From NCBI GenBank assembly GCA_030430165.1, contig JAUIGL010000001.1:1-64000 (forward strand): a DNA stretch of 64,000 nt, written 5' to 3'. The notes beneath the pieces were generated by a model. It searched no databases and was not told where the DNA came from. It worked only from the letters and a program-made list of their open reading frames with translations. The DNA comes from a bacterium (GTDB lineage Bacteria > Desulfobacterota > Binatia > HRBIN30 > CADEER01). A program made the translations under genes and the position numbers. The first letter of the stretch is position 1; each line of letters opens with the position of its first letter. Positions 49,108-57,427 of this stretch are shown piece by piece.

Positions 49108-51279
49108 ATGCCGTTCTCCCGCTGGTTGGTCGTTCTCGTTACTCTCGTCCTCGCCGCCGGCGGAGCGCCGGCGATCACTGCCGGCCCCAATTTTGCCGGC
49201 AGCTTCGTCAACGGCAACGCCGGCCAGGCATGGAACTTCCCCGAACAGTCGGATGGAGCGAACGACAACCAGTGCGCTGTCGCGACGAGCTTCTCCCAGG
49301 TTCTGCGCTTGACGAACTTCGGCTTTGCGCTGCCTCCGATGGCGACCATCGAGGGGATCCAGGTCGAGCCGCGGACCGGATCGGAGAACGGCACGACCAT
49401 CGGAGTTCAGTTGACGAAGGACGGGGCCACTGGTGTCGGCGCGAACCGCAACGTCTCGGTCATCGAGGAGACCACCTGCGTCGACACCCAATTCGCCAGT
49501 TCCGGGGGCGGCGCCGACCTGTGGGGCACGACCTGGACACAGAATGAGATCGAGAGCTCGACGTTCGGTGTCATTCTCACCAGCAGCGAAGCCACGGTCC
49601 TCGATGCAGTCCGCATAACCATCTTCTTCGACGCTCCGCCTACACCGACCCCGACGGCCTCGGCGACTGCGACTTCCACCGAGACTCCCTTCGTAGGGGG
49701 CGAACCGCCGAAGGTCGGCGACGAGATCCAGGTCAGCGGGCCCAACGCCCGCCTCGACGAGGATCCCGACGTCGCCGCCGACGCGGCCGGCAATTTCGTC
49801 ATCGTGTGGGATCGGGGTGAGCTGGAGGAAGAAGACGACGGGGACATCTTTGCACGGTTGTACGATAGCACTGGCGCGCCCCTGACTGGCGAGATCCAGG
49901 TCAATCAGTTCACGGCCGGCGATCAGGACGACGCGAGCGTCGCGCGCTCCGCGGCGGGGGCCATTTTCATCGTATGGGAGAGTGCCGAGCAGGATGGCGA
50001 CGGCGACGGTATCGTCGGTCGTCTCTACGACAGCAACGGCGATCCACTCGGAAACGAGTTCGTCATCAACACCTACACCAGCGACAACCAGCAGGACCCG
50101 CGCATCGCCGCCGCGAGCAACGGGGACTTCGTCGTCACTTGGGAATCGAACGACCTCGTCAACGGCGACGGCGATGCGGACGGAATCTTCGCCCGGCGCT
50201 TCCAGGCGGATGGCGTCGCCAAGGATGTCAACGAGTTCCAGGTAAACATCGCCACCACCAACGACCAGATCAACCCGTGGATCGCGTCGACCCCCGACGG
50301 CCGCTTCGTCGTCACCTGGGCCAGCATCGACGGCGACGGTGACCAACACGGCGTGTTTGCACGGCGCTACGACAGCGACGGGGCACCACTGTCAGGCGAG
50401 CTCGCCGTCAATTCCTACACCACCGACGAGCAATCTCACGCCACTGTTACCAGCGCCGCCGATGGCCGCTTCGTCGTCGCTTGGGGCAGCAACGACCAGG
50501 TCGCGGGATTTGACGTGTTCGGCCAGCGCTACGACGACTCCGGCGCGACCGCCGGCGGCGAGTTCGCGGTAAACTCGTACGTCGTCGGAGACCAGGAATA
50601 CCCCGCGATCGGCGCGTCGAGCGGCGGCAACTTCCAGGTGGTCTGGGAAGAAGAAAGCGGACTCGACGGCGACGGCGGCGGAATCTTCGGCAAGAACTTC
50701 ACGGCCTCGGCAATGCCGCTCGGCGCCGACTTCCAGGTCAACACTCTGGTGGAAGGCGATCAGGCTCGGCCCGCCGTGGCCTCCCTGGGCAACACCGGCA
50801 ACTTCGTCGTCGCCTGGCACGGGCCCGGCGAACAGATGCTGCTGGCGACCTTGTCCGGAATGCAACCGGAGGACGGCGACAACGAGATCTTCGCCCAGAT
50901 CCTCGGCTCCGAGCAGTCGCCCACGCCGACCGCAACCAGCACGGCGACAGCGACCAACACCGCGACGGCGACCAACACCGCGACGAACACCGCGACCGCG
51001 ACGTCGGTAGGGACCGATACTCCGACCCCGCAACCGGACGGTTCGGATTGCGACGACCCAGCTCAATGCTCGTCGGCGCACTGCAGCGACGGCGTCTGCT
51101 GCAACCTCGCGTGCAGCTCCAGCGTCGACCGCTGCGACTTTCCCGGTTCTGAGGGAACCTGCATGTCCTTCGCCGCGACCGCACCGGCAACTTCGCCGTT
51201 CGGCGGATTCGCCGCCTTGCTCGTCCTCGTCGGAGCTGGTGGCCTCAGCCTGATGCGGCTCCGACACCGGCGCGGCTAA
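49108..51279 (+). CDS. Large secreted repeat protein with seven ~55-residue units and C-terminal anchor
   Basis: 723 residues. Signal peptide (MPFSRWLVVLVTLVLAAGGA), a beta-rich domain (about 28-175), a Thr/Pro linker, then seven units (from ~206 to ~605) of the form 'EFxVNxYTxxDQxxPxIAxxxxGxFVVxWxSxDxDGDxxGIFARRYDSxGxPLxG'. Seven such units suggest a beta-propeller. An Ala/Thr linker and a Cys-rich knot (CDDPAQCSSAHCSDGVCC) follow. The end is one hydrophobic helix and a basic tail (FGGFAALLVLVGAGGLSLM, RLRHRRG), like a CTERM sorting signal. It is probably cell-surface displayed; adhesion is a guess. Confidence 0.82.
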   Translation: MPFSRWLVVLVTLVLAAGGAPAITAGPNFAGSFVNGNAGQAWNFPEQSDGANDNQCAVATSFSQVLRLTNFGFALPPMATIEGIQVEPRTGSENGTTIGVQLTKDGATGVGANRNVSVIEETTCVDTQFASSGGGADLWGTTWTQNEIESSTFGVILTSSEATVLDAVRITIFFDAPPTPTPTASATATSTETPFVGGEPPKVGDEIQVSGPNARLDEDPDVAADAAGNFVIVWDRGELEEEDDGDIFARLYDSTGAPLTGEIQVNQFTAGDQDDASVARSAAGAIFIVWESAEQDGDGDGIVGRLYDSNGDPLGNEFVINTYTSDNQQDPRIAAASNGDFVVTWESNDLVNGDGDADGIFARRFQADGVAKDVNEFQVNIATTNDQINPWIASTPDGRFVVTWASIDGDGDQHGVFARRYDSDGAPLSGELAVNSYTTDEQSHATVTSAADGRFVVAWGSNDQVAGFDVFGQRYDDSGATAGGEFAVNSYVVGDQEYPAIGASSGGNFQVVWEEESGLDGDGGGIFGKNFTASAMPLGADFQVNTLVEGDQARPAVASLGNTGNFVVAWHGPGEQMLLATLSGMQPEDGDNEIFAQILGSEQSPTPTATSTATATNTATATNTATNTATATSVGTDTPTPQPDGSDCDDPAQCSSAHCSDGVCCNLACSSSVDRCDFPGSEGTCMSFAATAPATSPFGGFAALLVLVGAGGLSLMRLRHRRG
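50930..51010 (+). repeat. Coding microsatellite (Ala/Thr/Asn linker)
   Basis: Imperfect units of GCGACGGCGACCAACACC encode the Thr/Ala/Asn linker before the C-terminal Cys-rich domain of the secreted repeat protein. The pattern is in frame and could vary in length between strains. Confidence 0.6.
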
Positions 51280-51313
51280 TGTGTGGACCCGGTGCTCCAG
51301 CTTTTGTGTCGAT

Positions 51314-52090
51314 TCACTCCGGGGTGACGTCCTTTCCGCCGCGCGGCCAGAGCTCGTAGCCGTCGAGGAGGTCTCCGTCGTCGTCGGTGTCGTCCTGGAC
51401 GACGATGGCGACGAGGTCGAAAGGGGCGTCACCGAGATCGGCCGTCGCTTCGATCATCTCGTCGTCGATGGTGTTGCGCTGGAGCCGCAGGATCAACTGG
51501 CTGGCCCCGTCGTCGTCGGTGATGGTGAGCTCACTCGAGCGCGCGCCCGGCTCTGGCCAGTCGCCCGAAGTTCGCCGCGCGCCGCGGATGCGCACCAACG
51601 TCGCGACGTACTGGTCGCCGGTCGCGACCAGCTCGGCCAGAGTGACCTCGACCGGGGCGGGAACCGGGTTGCCGCCGCCGAGCACTTCGACGCTGCCGGA
51701 GGTGGTGTCTATGAGCACGGTGCCCTCGACGCGGTTGTCCTCGGTCGAGGGGTCGCGCTGGCCGACTCGGCCGCTGATTCTCAGCCGGTCGCCTTCGCTG
51801 AAAGAGGGGACTTCCCCCGACGTGGCGTGGAAGACCATGACGCCGTCGCCGCCGTCCTGGATGAACTGGCGTACCTTGTTGTTGGCGAACAGCCCGGCGT
51901 CGGCGATGGCGATTCCTTCGGTGGTGACGGTCTCGTCGAGCCTGAGTGCATTGCCGTCGGCGTCGCGGGCGACGATCTCGCCGATCGCCAGGGTTCGCCC
52001 CTCGTCGCCGCCGCCGCTGTCGTCGCTACCGCCGCAGCCAGCGGCGGCGAAGCAGAGGGCGATCGAAATCTGCAGAATGATGGTTCGCAT
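51314..52090 (-). CDS. OB-fold-like lipoprotein, last gene of the uptake operon
   Basis: 258 residues. Lipoprotein signal MRTIILQISIALCFAAAGCG. The mature protein has 'LAIGEIVARDADGNALRLDETVTTEGIAI' and 'GVMVFHATSGEVPSFSEGDRLRISGRV', resembling the OB-fold domains found in DUF5689/secreted-nuclease-type proteins ('v.veG.vt', 'f..GD.v.v.G.v'). A second half of similar style (about 150-258) suggests two domains. It lies 23 bases after the TonB-dependent receptor, on the same strand, so it may act in cargo capture at the cell surface. Confidence 0.7.
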   Translation of the reverse strand: MRTIILQISIALCFAAAGCGGSDDSGGGDEGRTLAIGEIVARDADGNALRLDETVTTEGIAIADAGLFANNKVRQFIQDGGDGVMVFHATSGEVPSFSEGDRLRISGRVGQRDPSTEDNRVEGTVLIDTTSGSVEVLGGGNPVPAPVEVTLAELVATGDQYVATLVRIRGARRTSGDWPEPGARSSELTITDDDGASQLILRLQRNTIDDEMIEATADLGDAPFDLVAIVVQDDTDDDGDLLDGYELWPRGGKDVTPE

Positions 52091-52113
52091 GCTGATTCTC
52101 CTGTGCTTGAGGT

Positions 52114-54021
52114 CTATTCGAAGCTCGATGGGAGCCGCGCGCGGATTCCGGTGTAGAACCACCGGCCCGGTCGCGGCATGCCGATCGCCTCTTCGTAGTC
52201 TTCGTCGAGCAGGTTGTCGGCGCCGACGACGATGCTGAGCCAGCGATCGAGGTCGAATCCGGCCTGGGCGTTGATCAAGAATGCGTCGTCGAGGTCGACC
52301 GCGGTGCCGAATCGGTCGACCTGCCCCGATATGTACTGGGTTTCGAAACGCGCCGTGAAACCGAGCGGTAGCGACGCCTGGGCGATGGCGTTGGCGCGAT
52401 GCCGCGGCCGGTGTTGGATCTCGGCGCGGTCGCCGGCGGTTTCGGTCAGGCGGTTGTCCGCCTTCGCGTCGAGATAGGTGTAGTTGGCGCGCAGGGCGAG
52501 GGCGTCGAGCGGCGTCCAGTCGAGTGCGACTTCGGCCCCCTGCAGAACCGCGTCGCTCAGGTTGCGCGCCGGCTGAGGGTCGCCGTTGCGCCCGCCGCTC
52601 GATTCGATCAGATCGTCGACGTCGGAGCGGAACAGGGCGAGGTTGACGCCGACGTCGGCGAAGCGTGCCGCGTGGCCGATCTCGTAGCTCCAGCTGCTCT
52701 CGGCGTCGAGGTCGGGATTCCCCTGCAGCGGGTCGTACAGCTCGCGCAGGGTGGGAAAGCGCGTCTTGCGGCTGACCGATACCCGGGTGACGCCCCAGCG
52801 TTCGAAGTCGTAGGTGGCGCCGAGCTGCGGGTTGGGTTGCCATTCGTCGCTGCGGTCGCCTCCGGCCTGCAGGTCGGCGCTGATGCCGCCGACCAGCGCC
52901 AGATGTTCGGTCGCCTCCCACTTTCCCTCGATCGCGGCGCTGAATGTCGTGAAGTACGGTTCGACCTGCGAGCGGCTGAGGCTGTCGCGGACATCGGCGC
53001 GCGAGTAGCGCAGCTGGGTCGCCAGGGCGAGGGTGATGCTGTCCGTGATGCGGCGCTCGCCGCGCAGCAGTCCGCCGACTTCGTCGCTCTCGGCCTCAAT
53101 GGTGGCCAGGACAGTTTCGAGGTCGTCGGGGTCGAGCTCTCGTTCCTCCTCGCGGTAGCGCGAGTAGAAGAACGCCGCGGCGAGCTCGTTGCCGAGCCAC
53201 TCGGCGACTTCGAGGGCGAGATGCGCGTGGGTCAGCTCCTGCGGCTCGTAGCGTCGGATGCGGGGATTGAACGACGTGGTGCGCGAGGGGATCGCCGCCT
53301 CTGCCTTCGACTCGAGGACCGTGGCGCGCACCTGCAGCGCATCGGAGATCGCGTACGACCCGTTGGCGAAGACGCTCCACTCGCGGCGATCGCTGTGGTT
53401 GCGCTGGCCGCCTCCCTCGAGTCGACGCTGCGGTGGGGGGCGATCGTCGAAGTCCTCCGACAGCGGGAATCCGCCGCTGTCGAGGTAGCGACCGCCGATC
53501 AGCAAGCGGCCGAGCGGGTTGCCCGCCGCGGCGCTGGCGCGCGCATCCCAGGTGTTCGAGTCGCGCCACGTCGTCGAAACGTCGCCGGAGATTCCGCCGC
53601 GCGGTTGCGCGCTGCGCAGCCGGATCGCACCGGCCATGCCGTTGGGGCCGTAGAGGGACGAAGTCGAGCCGCGCACGATCTCGATGCTGTCGAGCAGCTC
53701 GGCGGGGAAGAGATTGAAATTGATGATGCCGTTGTACGGTTCGTAGATCGGCACCCCGTCGAGTGTGAACAGGGTGGCGCGCTGGTCGAAGCCGCGCATG
53801 TCGATGCGCGGCTGGCCGCGGCCGCCGTAGCGAACGTTCATTCCCGGAGCGAAGTCGACGACGTCGGCGAGATCGCTCTTGCCCAGGTTGCCGACATCGG
53901 TCTGGTCGATCAGGGTTCGCGCCGCCAGGGAGCGGTCGACCGGCGTCGCGTAGACCACGTTCTCCGGAACACCGGCCGGCTTGTCGTTGGCCACCGCCGC
54001 GGCGACCAGCGCCAGGCTCAC
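52114..54021 (-). CDS. TonB-dependent outer-membrane receptor
   Basis: About 635 residues from GTG 54021, which overlaps the S-component stop (TAGTG). 'DVGNLGKSDLADVVDFAPGMNVRYGGRGQPRIDMRGF' and 'DSIEIVRGSTSSLYGPNGMAGAIRL' form the plug; 'NPQLGATYDFERWGVTRVSVSRKTRFPTLRELYDPLQGNPDLDAE' and 'VGADNLLDEDYEEAIGMPRPGRWFYTGI' are the barrel. The C-terminus is LPSSFE. The start gives an unusually short signal peptide, so the exact N-terminus is uncertain. Cargo unknown. It is unusual to find it inside an ECF transporter operon. Confidence 0.88.
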   Translation of the reverse strand: MSLALVAAAVANDKPAGVPENVVYATPVDRSLAARTLIDQTDVGNLGKSDLADVVDFAPGMNVRYGGRGQPRIDMRGFDQRATLFTLDGVPIYEPYNGIINFNLFPAELLDSIEIVRGSTSSLYGPNGMAGAIRLRSAQPRGGISGDVSTTWRDSNTWDARASAAAGNPLGRLLIGGRYLDSGGFPLSEDFDDRPPPQRRLEGGGQRNHSDRREWSVFANGSYAISDALQVRATVLESKAEAAIPSRTTSFNPRIRRYEPQELTHAHLALEVAEWLGNELAAAFFYSRYREEERELDPDDLETVLATIEAESDEVGGLLRGERRITDSITLALATQLRYSRADVRDSLSRSQVEPYFTTFSAAIEGKWEATEHLALVGGISADLQAGGDRSDEWQPNPQLGATYDFERWGVTRVSVSRKTRFPTLRELYDPLQGNPDLDAESSWSYEIGHAARFADVGVNLALFRSDVDDLIESSGGRNGDPQPARNLSDAVLQGAEVALDWTPLDALALRANYTYLDAKADNRLTETAGDRAEIQHRPRHRANAIAQASLPLGFTARFETQYISGQVDRFGTAVDLDDAFLINAQAGFDLDRWLSIVVGADNLLDEDYEEAIGMPRPGRWFYTGIRARLPSSFE

Positions 54022-54608
54022 TAGCGCCGCCCCGCCAAGTAGGCGAAGTACCCGGCGCGGCGCAGAGCGCCGACGATCGCGAAGCCGAGTGCGCCGCCGA
54101 GCAGACCGAAGACGGTGTAGGTCAGGATCGCATAGGCCCGCCCAAAGACGACGAAGCCGACGGGGATTCCCGCCATCAGCTCGAGCCCGACCTTGACCGC
54201 CAGCTTGCCGAGGTGGCCGACCAGCCCGGCGACGGCGAAGGTCGCCAGCGACTCGCGGCGCTTGGTCGTCCAGCGCACGGCGTCCACCCCAAAGCCAGAC
54301 GCCGCGTAGCCGAGCACGGTCACCAGGGCGCCGTGGTCGCCGAGGCCGACGAAGATGGCGAGGATCCCGGCGACCAATCCGGTCGCGGTCGCCGCTCCCG
54401 GGCGCGGCACGACCGCGCTGGCGGTGACCAGGATGGCCATCCAGAACAGGCCCGAGTGGCCCGGGATCTTCAACGGCATGTGGAGGGCGACGCGCGCTGC
54501 GATCAGGAGCGCGGCGAACATACCGATCAACAGCCAATCGAACGTCGAGAACCGGTTCTGCCTCGTCCCGGCATTCTCTGTGTTGCGATCTGCGGGTTCG
54601 GAGCTCAT
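54021..54608 (-). CDS. ECF transporter S component
   Basis: 195 residues with about six helices: 'WLLIGMFAALLIAARVAL', 'SGLFWMAILVTASAVVPRPGAATATGLVAGILAIFVGLG', 'YAASGFGVDAV' and 'YAILTYTVFGLLGGALGFAIVGAL'. The 'R-x-A-L-H-x-P' start and Gly-rich helices fit substrate-binding S components. I cannot assign it to a known vitamin or metal group. ATG at 54608 or GTG at 54617 may start it. It is followed by the receptor with a one-base overlap. Confidence 0.72.
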   Translation of the reverse strand: MSSEPADRNTENAGTRQNRFSTFDWLLIGMFAALLIAARVALHMPLKIPGHSGLFWMAILVTASAVVPRPGAATATGLVAGILAIFVGLGDHGALVTVLGYAASGFGVDAVRWTTKRRESLATFAVAGLVGHLGKLAVKVGLELMAGIPVGFVVFGRAYAILTYTVFGLLGGALGFAIVGALRRAGYFAYLAGRR

Positions 54609-54620
54609 CGCCGGCACCGC

Positions 54621-55340
54621 TCATCGCCACCAAGCCAGGACGACGAAGAGGGCGACCGAGCCCAGCAGCAGGGCGCGGTCGCGCGGCGGCAGGGCATCGC
54701 TCGTCGCGTCGTGGTACCGCGGGGCGCCGAAGCCGCGCACGGCGGCGGCTTCGTGAGCCGACCACGCCCGCTTGGTGGCCATGACGACGGCGGGCACCGC
54801 GACCGCGATCGACTGCGACCACCAGCGACGCAGGCGACCGCTGCGCCGACCGCCGTCGAAGTCGATCCCGCGTGCCCGCTGGGCGTCGACGATGCGGCGC
54901 AGCTCGAGCTCGAGGTCGGCGAGAGTGCGCTGCGCCACCGCGAGACTGAGCGCAATCGGCTCGGGGAGGCCGAGACGTTCGAGGGCTCGGCGCAGCTCGT
55001 CGGGATGCGTGGTCGCGGTCAGCAACTGGAATGCCGACACCAGCAGTGCCAACCGCAGCGTGACTTCGACCGCGGTGCGCGGCGACACCAGGAACCAGTC
55101 GAGGGCGAAGAGAATGATCAACAGCCAGCGGATGCGGCGAATCTGCGCCCAGGCGTAGGGTCCGATTCCGGCGAGACCGATCAGGGTGGCGAAGGCGAGC
55201 GAGAAGATCGCCAACCCCGGCAGCTCCAGCATCAGGGCGAAGGATGCGAGCAGCGCGATCGCCAGCTTGGTGCGTGGATCGACTGCGCGCAGAAAGGAAT
55301 CCTCCGCGAGAGGCTGCAAGTTGTGCCGGCGGCCGATCAC
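54621..55340 (-). CDS. ecfT: ECF transporter T component (EcfT/CbiQ)
   Basis: 239 residues beginning with GTG (overlapping the ATPase stop as GTGA). 'LRAVDPRTKLAIALLASFAL' is the family start; 'VLLVSAFQLLTATTHPDELRRALERLGLP' and the coupling helix 'LVRRIVDAQRARGIDFDGG' (A-x-x-x-R-G-x2-F class) are characteristic; a second helix carries 'AVVMATKRAWSAHEAAAVRGFG'. It links the ATPases to the S component. About five helices. Confidence 0.87.
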   Translation of the reverse strand: MIGRRHNLQPLAEDSFLRAVDPRTKLAIALLASFALMLELPGLAIFSLAFATLIGLAGIGPYAWAQIRRIRWLLIILFALDWFLVSPRTAVEVTLRLALLVSAFQLLTATTHPDELRRALERLGLPEPIALSLAVAQRTLADLELELRRIVDAQRARGIDFDGGRRSGRLRRWWSQSIAVAVPAVVMATKRAWSAHEAAAVRGFGAPRYHDATSDALPPRDRALLLGSVALFVVLAWWR

Positions 55341-56671
55341 GAGTCGCCCCCGGTGATGCGGCCACCTTCGAGACGGAGCGATGCGTCGCACCACTGCGCG
55401 GTCCACTCCTCGTCGTGGGTCGCCACCACGCACAGGTATCCGGCCTCGACCAGGCGGCGGATCGTTTGGCCGAGCGAGCGGCGGTGTGCGGCGTCCTGGC
55501 CGAGCGTCGGCTCGTCGAGGCAGATACCGTGCAGGCCCGGACGCATGAGGAGAAGCCCGATGGCGAGCCGTTTCTTCTCGCCTTCGCTGAGCAGCAGCGG
55601 TTGACGCCGTTCGAGATGGGAGAGCGCGAGCAGCTCGAGCAGTCCGCGGTAGTGGTCTTCGTCCACCCGGTCGACCGCGTAGCGCAGCTCTTCGCGCACG
55701 CTGCCGTTGAAGATCTGGTGGTCGGCATTCTGGAAGCACAGGCCGACGACGCCGCGTCGCTCGATCCCGTCGACGCGCCGGGAGATTCGTCCCTCGTGGC
55801 GGAGCAGCCCGCACAGCGCGCGCAGCAAGGTCGTCTTGCCGGCGCCGTTCGGCCCGAGCAGGGCGACCGCGGATCCGCCGCGCAGCTCCAGGTCGAGATC
55901 GCGTAGCACCGCCCGACCGCCGAGCGCGACGCGCAGGCCCTCGACCCGCACCGCGAGATCGCCGCTCCTTGCCGGCAACCGCGGCACCGCGGCAGGAATC
56001 GCGGCGGGCGCGAGCTCGATCCGCTTGGTGGCGATCTTCGAGTCGAAGGCGGTGGCACGGTGCTCGAAGGCGACCACCGCGGTGCCGGCGCGGCACAGCT
56101 CGGCGACGTTGTCGGCGACCGCCTCGGCGGCATCCCGGTCGAGCATCGAGAAGGGCTCGTCGAGCAGCAGGACGTCGGGCTGGCGCGCCGCCGCCGCCGC
56201 GATCAGGACCCGTTGCTGCTCGCCTCCGCTCAGCGTGCGTGGCTCGCGCTCGGCGAGAGCTCCGAGGTCGAAGCGGTCGAACAAAGCGCGCCGGCGTCGC
56301 TCGATCGGTGTCCGCTCGTCGGCGCAGCGCTCGAGGGCAAAGTCGATCTCGTCGCTCACCGTGCCGGCGAGCAGTTGGGTCTCCGGGTTCTGGAAGACCG
56401 CGCCGACGCGCGATGTGATCTCGGGCAGTGCTAGCTCGGTCGTTCGCCTGTCGCCGAGAAACACTCCGCCTTCGAGGTTGCCCTGGTAGAGATGCGGGAT
56501 GACGCCGCAGAGGAGACGCGCCAGCGTGCTCTTGCCGCAGCCCGACGGGCCCTGCACCAGCGTAACCTCCCCGCCGGCCGCCGCGAAATCGAAGGGGCCG
56601 ACGCGCTCGTCCCCGTTTGGATAGGTGAACGAAGTGCCTTCGGCCCGTAGCAATCCGGCCGCGCTCGTCAT
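55337..56671 (-). CDS. Fused double ATPase of ECF transporter (EcfA1-EcfA2)
   Basis: 444 residues with two ABC domains. The first (1-205) has Walker A 'GPSGCGKST', 'FQNPETQLL', signature 'LSGGEQQRVLIAA' and 'VLLLDEPFS'. The second (235-440) has 'GPNGAGKTT', 'FQNADHQIF', a degenerate signature 'LSEGEKKRLAIGL' and 'GICLDEPTLG', ending with 'VVATHDEEW'. The non-canonical SEGEKKR signature means only one of the two sites may be fully active. The ATG overlaps the GIDDTD stop (ATGA). Confidence 0.93.
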   Translation of the reverse strand: MTSAAGLLRAEGTSFTYPNGDERVGPFDFAAAGGEVTLVQGPSGCGKSTLARLLCGVIPHLYQGNLEGGVFLGDRRTTELALPEITSRVGAVFQNPETQLLAGTVSDEIDFALERCADERTPIERRRRALFDRFDLGALAEREPRTLSGGEQQRVLIAAAAARQPDVLLLDEPFSMLDRDAAEAVADNVAELCRAGTAVVAFEHRATAFDSKIATKRIELAPAAIPAAVPRLPARSGDLAVRVEGLRVALGGRAVLRDLDLELRGGSAVALLGPNGAGKTTLLRALCGLLRHEGRISRRVDGIERRGVVGLCFQNADHQIFNGSVREELRYAVDRVDEDHYRGLLELLALSHLERRQPLLLSEGEKKRLAIGLLLMRPGLHGICLDEPTLGQDAAHRRSLGQTIRRLVEAGYLCVVATHDEEWTAQWCDASLRLEGGRITGGDS

Positions 56672-57426
56672 CTGTCGGTGGTCGGCTCCGCGTCGGCCTT
56701 GGGCTTCTTGCGGTCGCTGCAGCGCCAGCCGTCCTCGGCCGGCTCGACGAGCAGCACCGGTCTCCCGCCGATCAGCCGCGGTCGCAGCCAGTCGCCGGTC
56801 GAGATCGACGCGGTCGGCGGCACCGGCTCGCTGTTGCGTGCCGACGACACCAGGGTGATGCCACGTTTCAGCAACTTCTCGGCGTCGATCGGATCGTCGA
56901 GCTCGCGTAGGCCGCCGCCGCCGAGGTCGAGGAAGCGTCCGGCGTTGCCGTAGCGCGTCAGACCGACCGCGGCGAGAGCGCCGATCACGCCGTCGCCACT
57001 GCCGCCGAGCTCGCGCAAGCGAGTCTTGCTGCGCGCGGCGAGGACGAAGGCGGAGCGCTTGTCGAGCACCTCGGCGCCAGCTCGCAGTCCCCAGTCGACC
57101 ACGTCGTCGCCGATTTCGTCGGCCAGCGCCAGGCAGACCCCTGGATCGGAACCGAGGGCGGAACGATCGCCGACGTAGTCGGCGGCGCGGTCGAACACGC
57201 CGTCGGCGTCGGTCGGATCGTCGAGATCGAAGACCACGCAAGCCGGGCTGTTGTGGCTGGTGTAGGGGACGCGCGGATCGACCAGCAGCTGGTGGCGGAC
57301 GACTGCGGACATGCGCACCCGCGGCGTCGACAGTGCCGCCGCCAGCTCGCGCGCCAGGCGGCCGGTGCCCGGTTTGTGACCGAGCACGTCGGTGTCGTCG
57401 ATGCCGAGAAGGGCGCGAACCGTCAT
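56668..57426 (-). CDS. GIDDTD-domain protein (TiaS-like N-terminal half)
   Basis: 252 residues beginning MTVRALLGIDDTDVLGHKPG. The 'GIDDTD...GTGRLARELAAAL' segment is the catalytic motif of TiaS-like tRNA agmatinylcytidine synthases. Here only about 250 residues are present, so the tRNA-binding half is missing. 'HNSPACVVFDLDD' and 'DKRSAFVLAARSKTRLRELGGSGDGVIGALAAVGL' are shared with that family. It is an operon member between the regulator and the ATPase, so a small-molecule or cargo-processing role is likely rather than tRNA modification (inference). Confidence 0.72.
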   Translation of the reverse strand: MTVRALLGIDDTDVLGHKPGTGRLARELAAALSTPRVRMSAVVRHQLLVDPRVPYTSHNSPACVVFDLDDPTDADGVFDRAADYVGDRSALGSDPGVCLALADEIGDDVVDWGLRAGAEVLDKRSAFVLAARSKTRLRELGGSGDGVIGALAAVGLTRYGNAGRFLDLGGGGLRELDDPIDAEKLLKRGITLVSSARNSEPVPPTASISTGDWLRPRLIGGRPVLLVEPAEDGWRCSDRKKPKADAEPTTDR

Positions 57427-57427
57427 C

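Noticed and set aside
52114-56133. A 1339-codon open frame on the minus strand that includes the TonB receptor
   Set aside because: Upstream of 54021 the residues are Arg/Ser/Pro-rich shadow of the ECF genes, with no receptor features. The receptor starts at about 54021.
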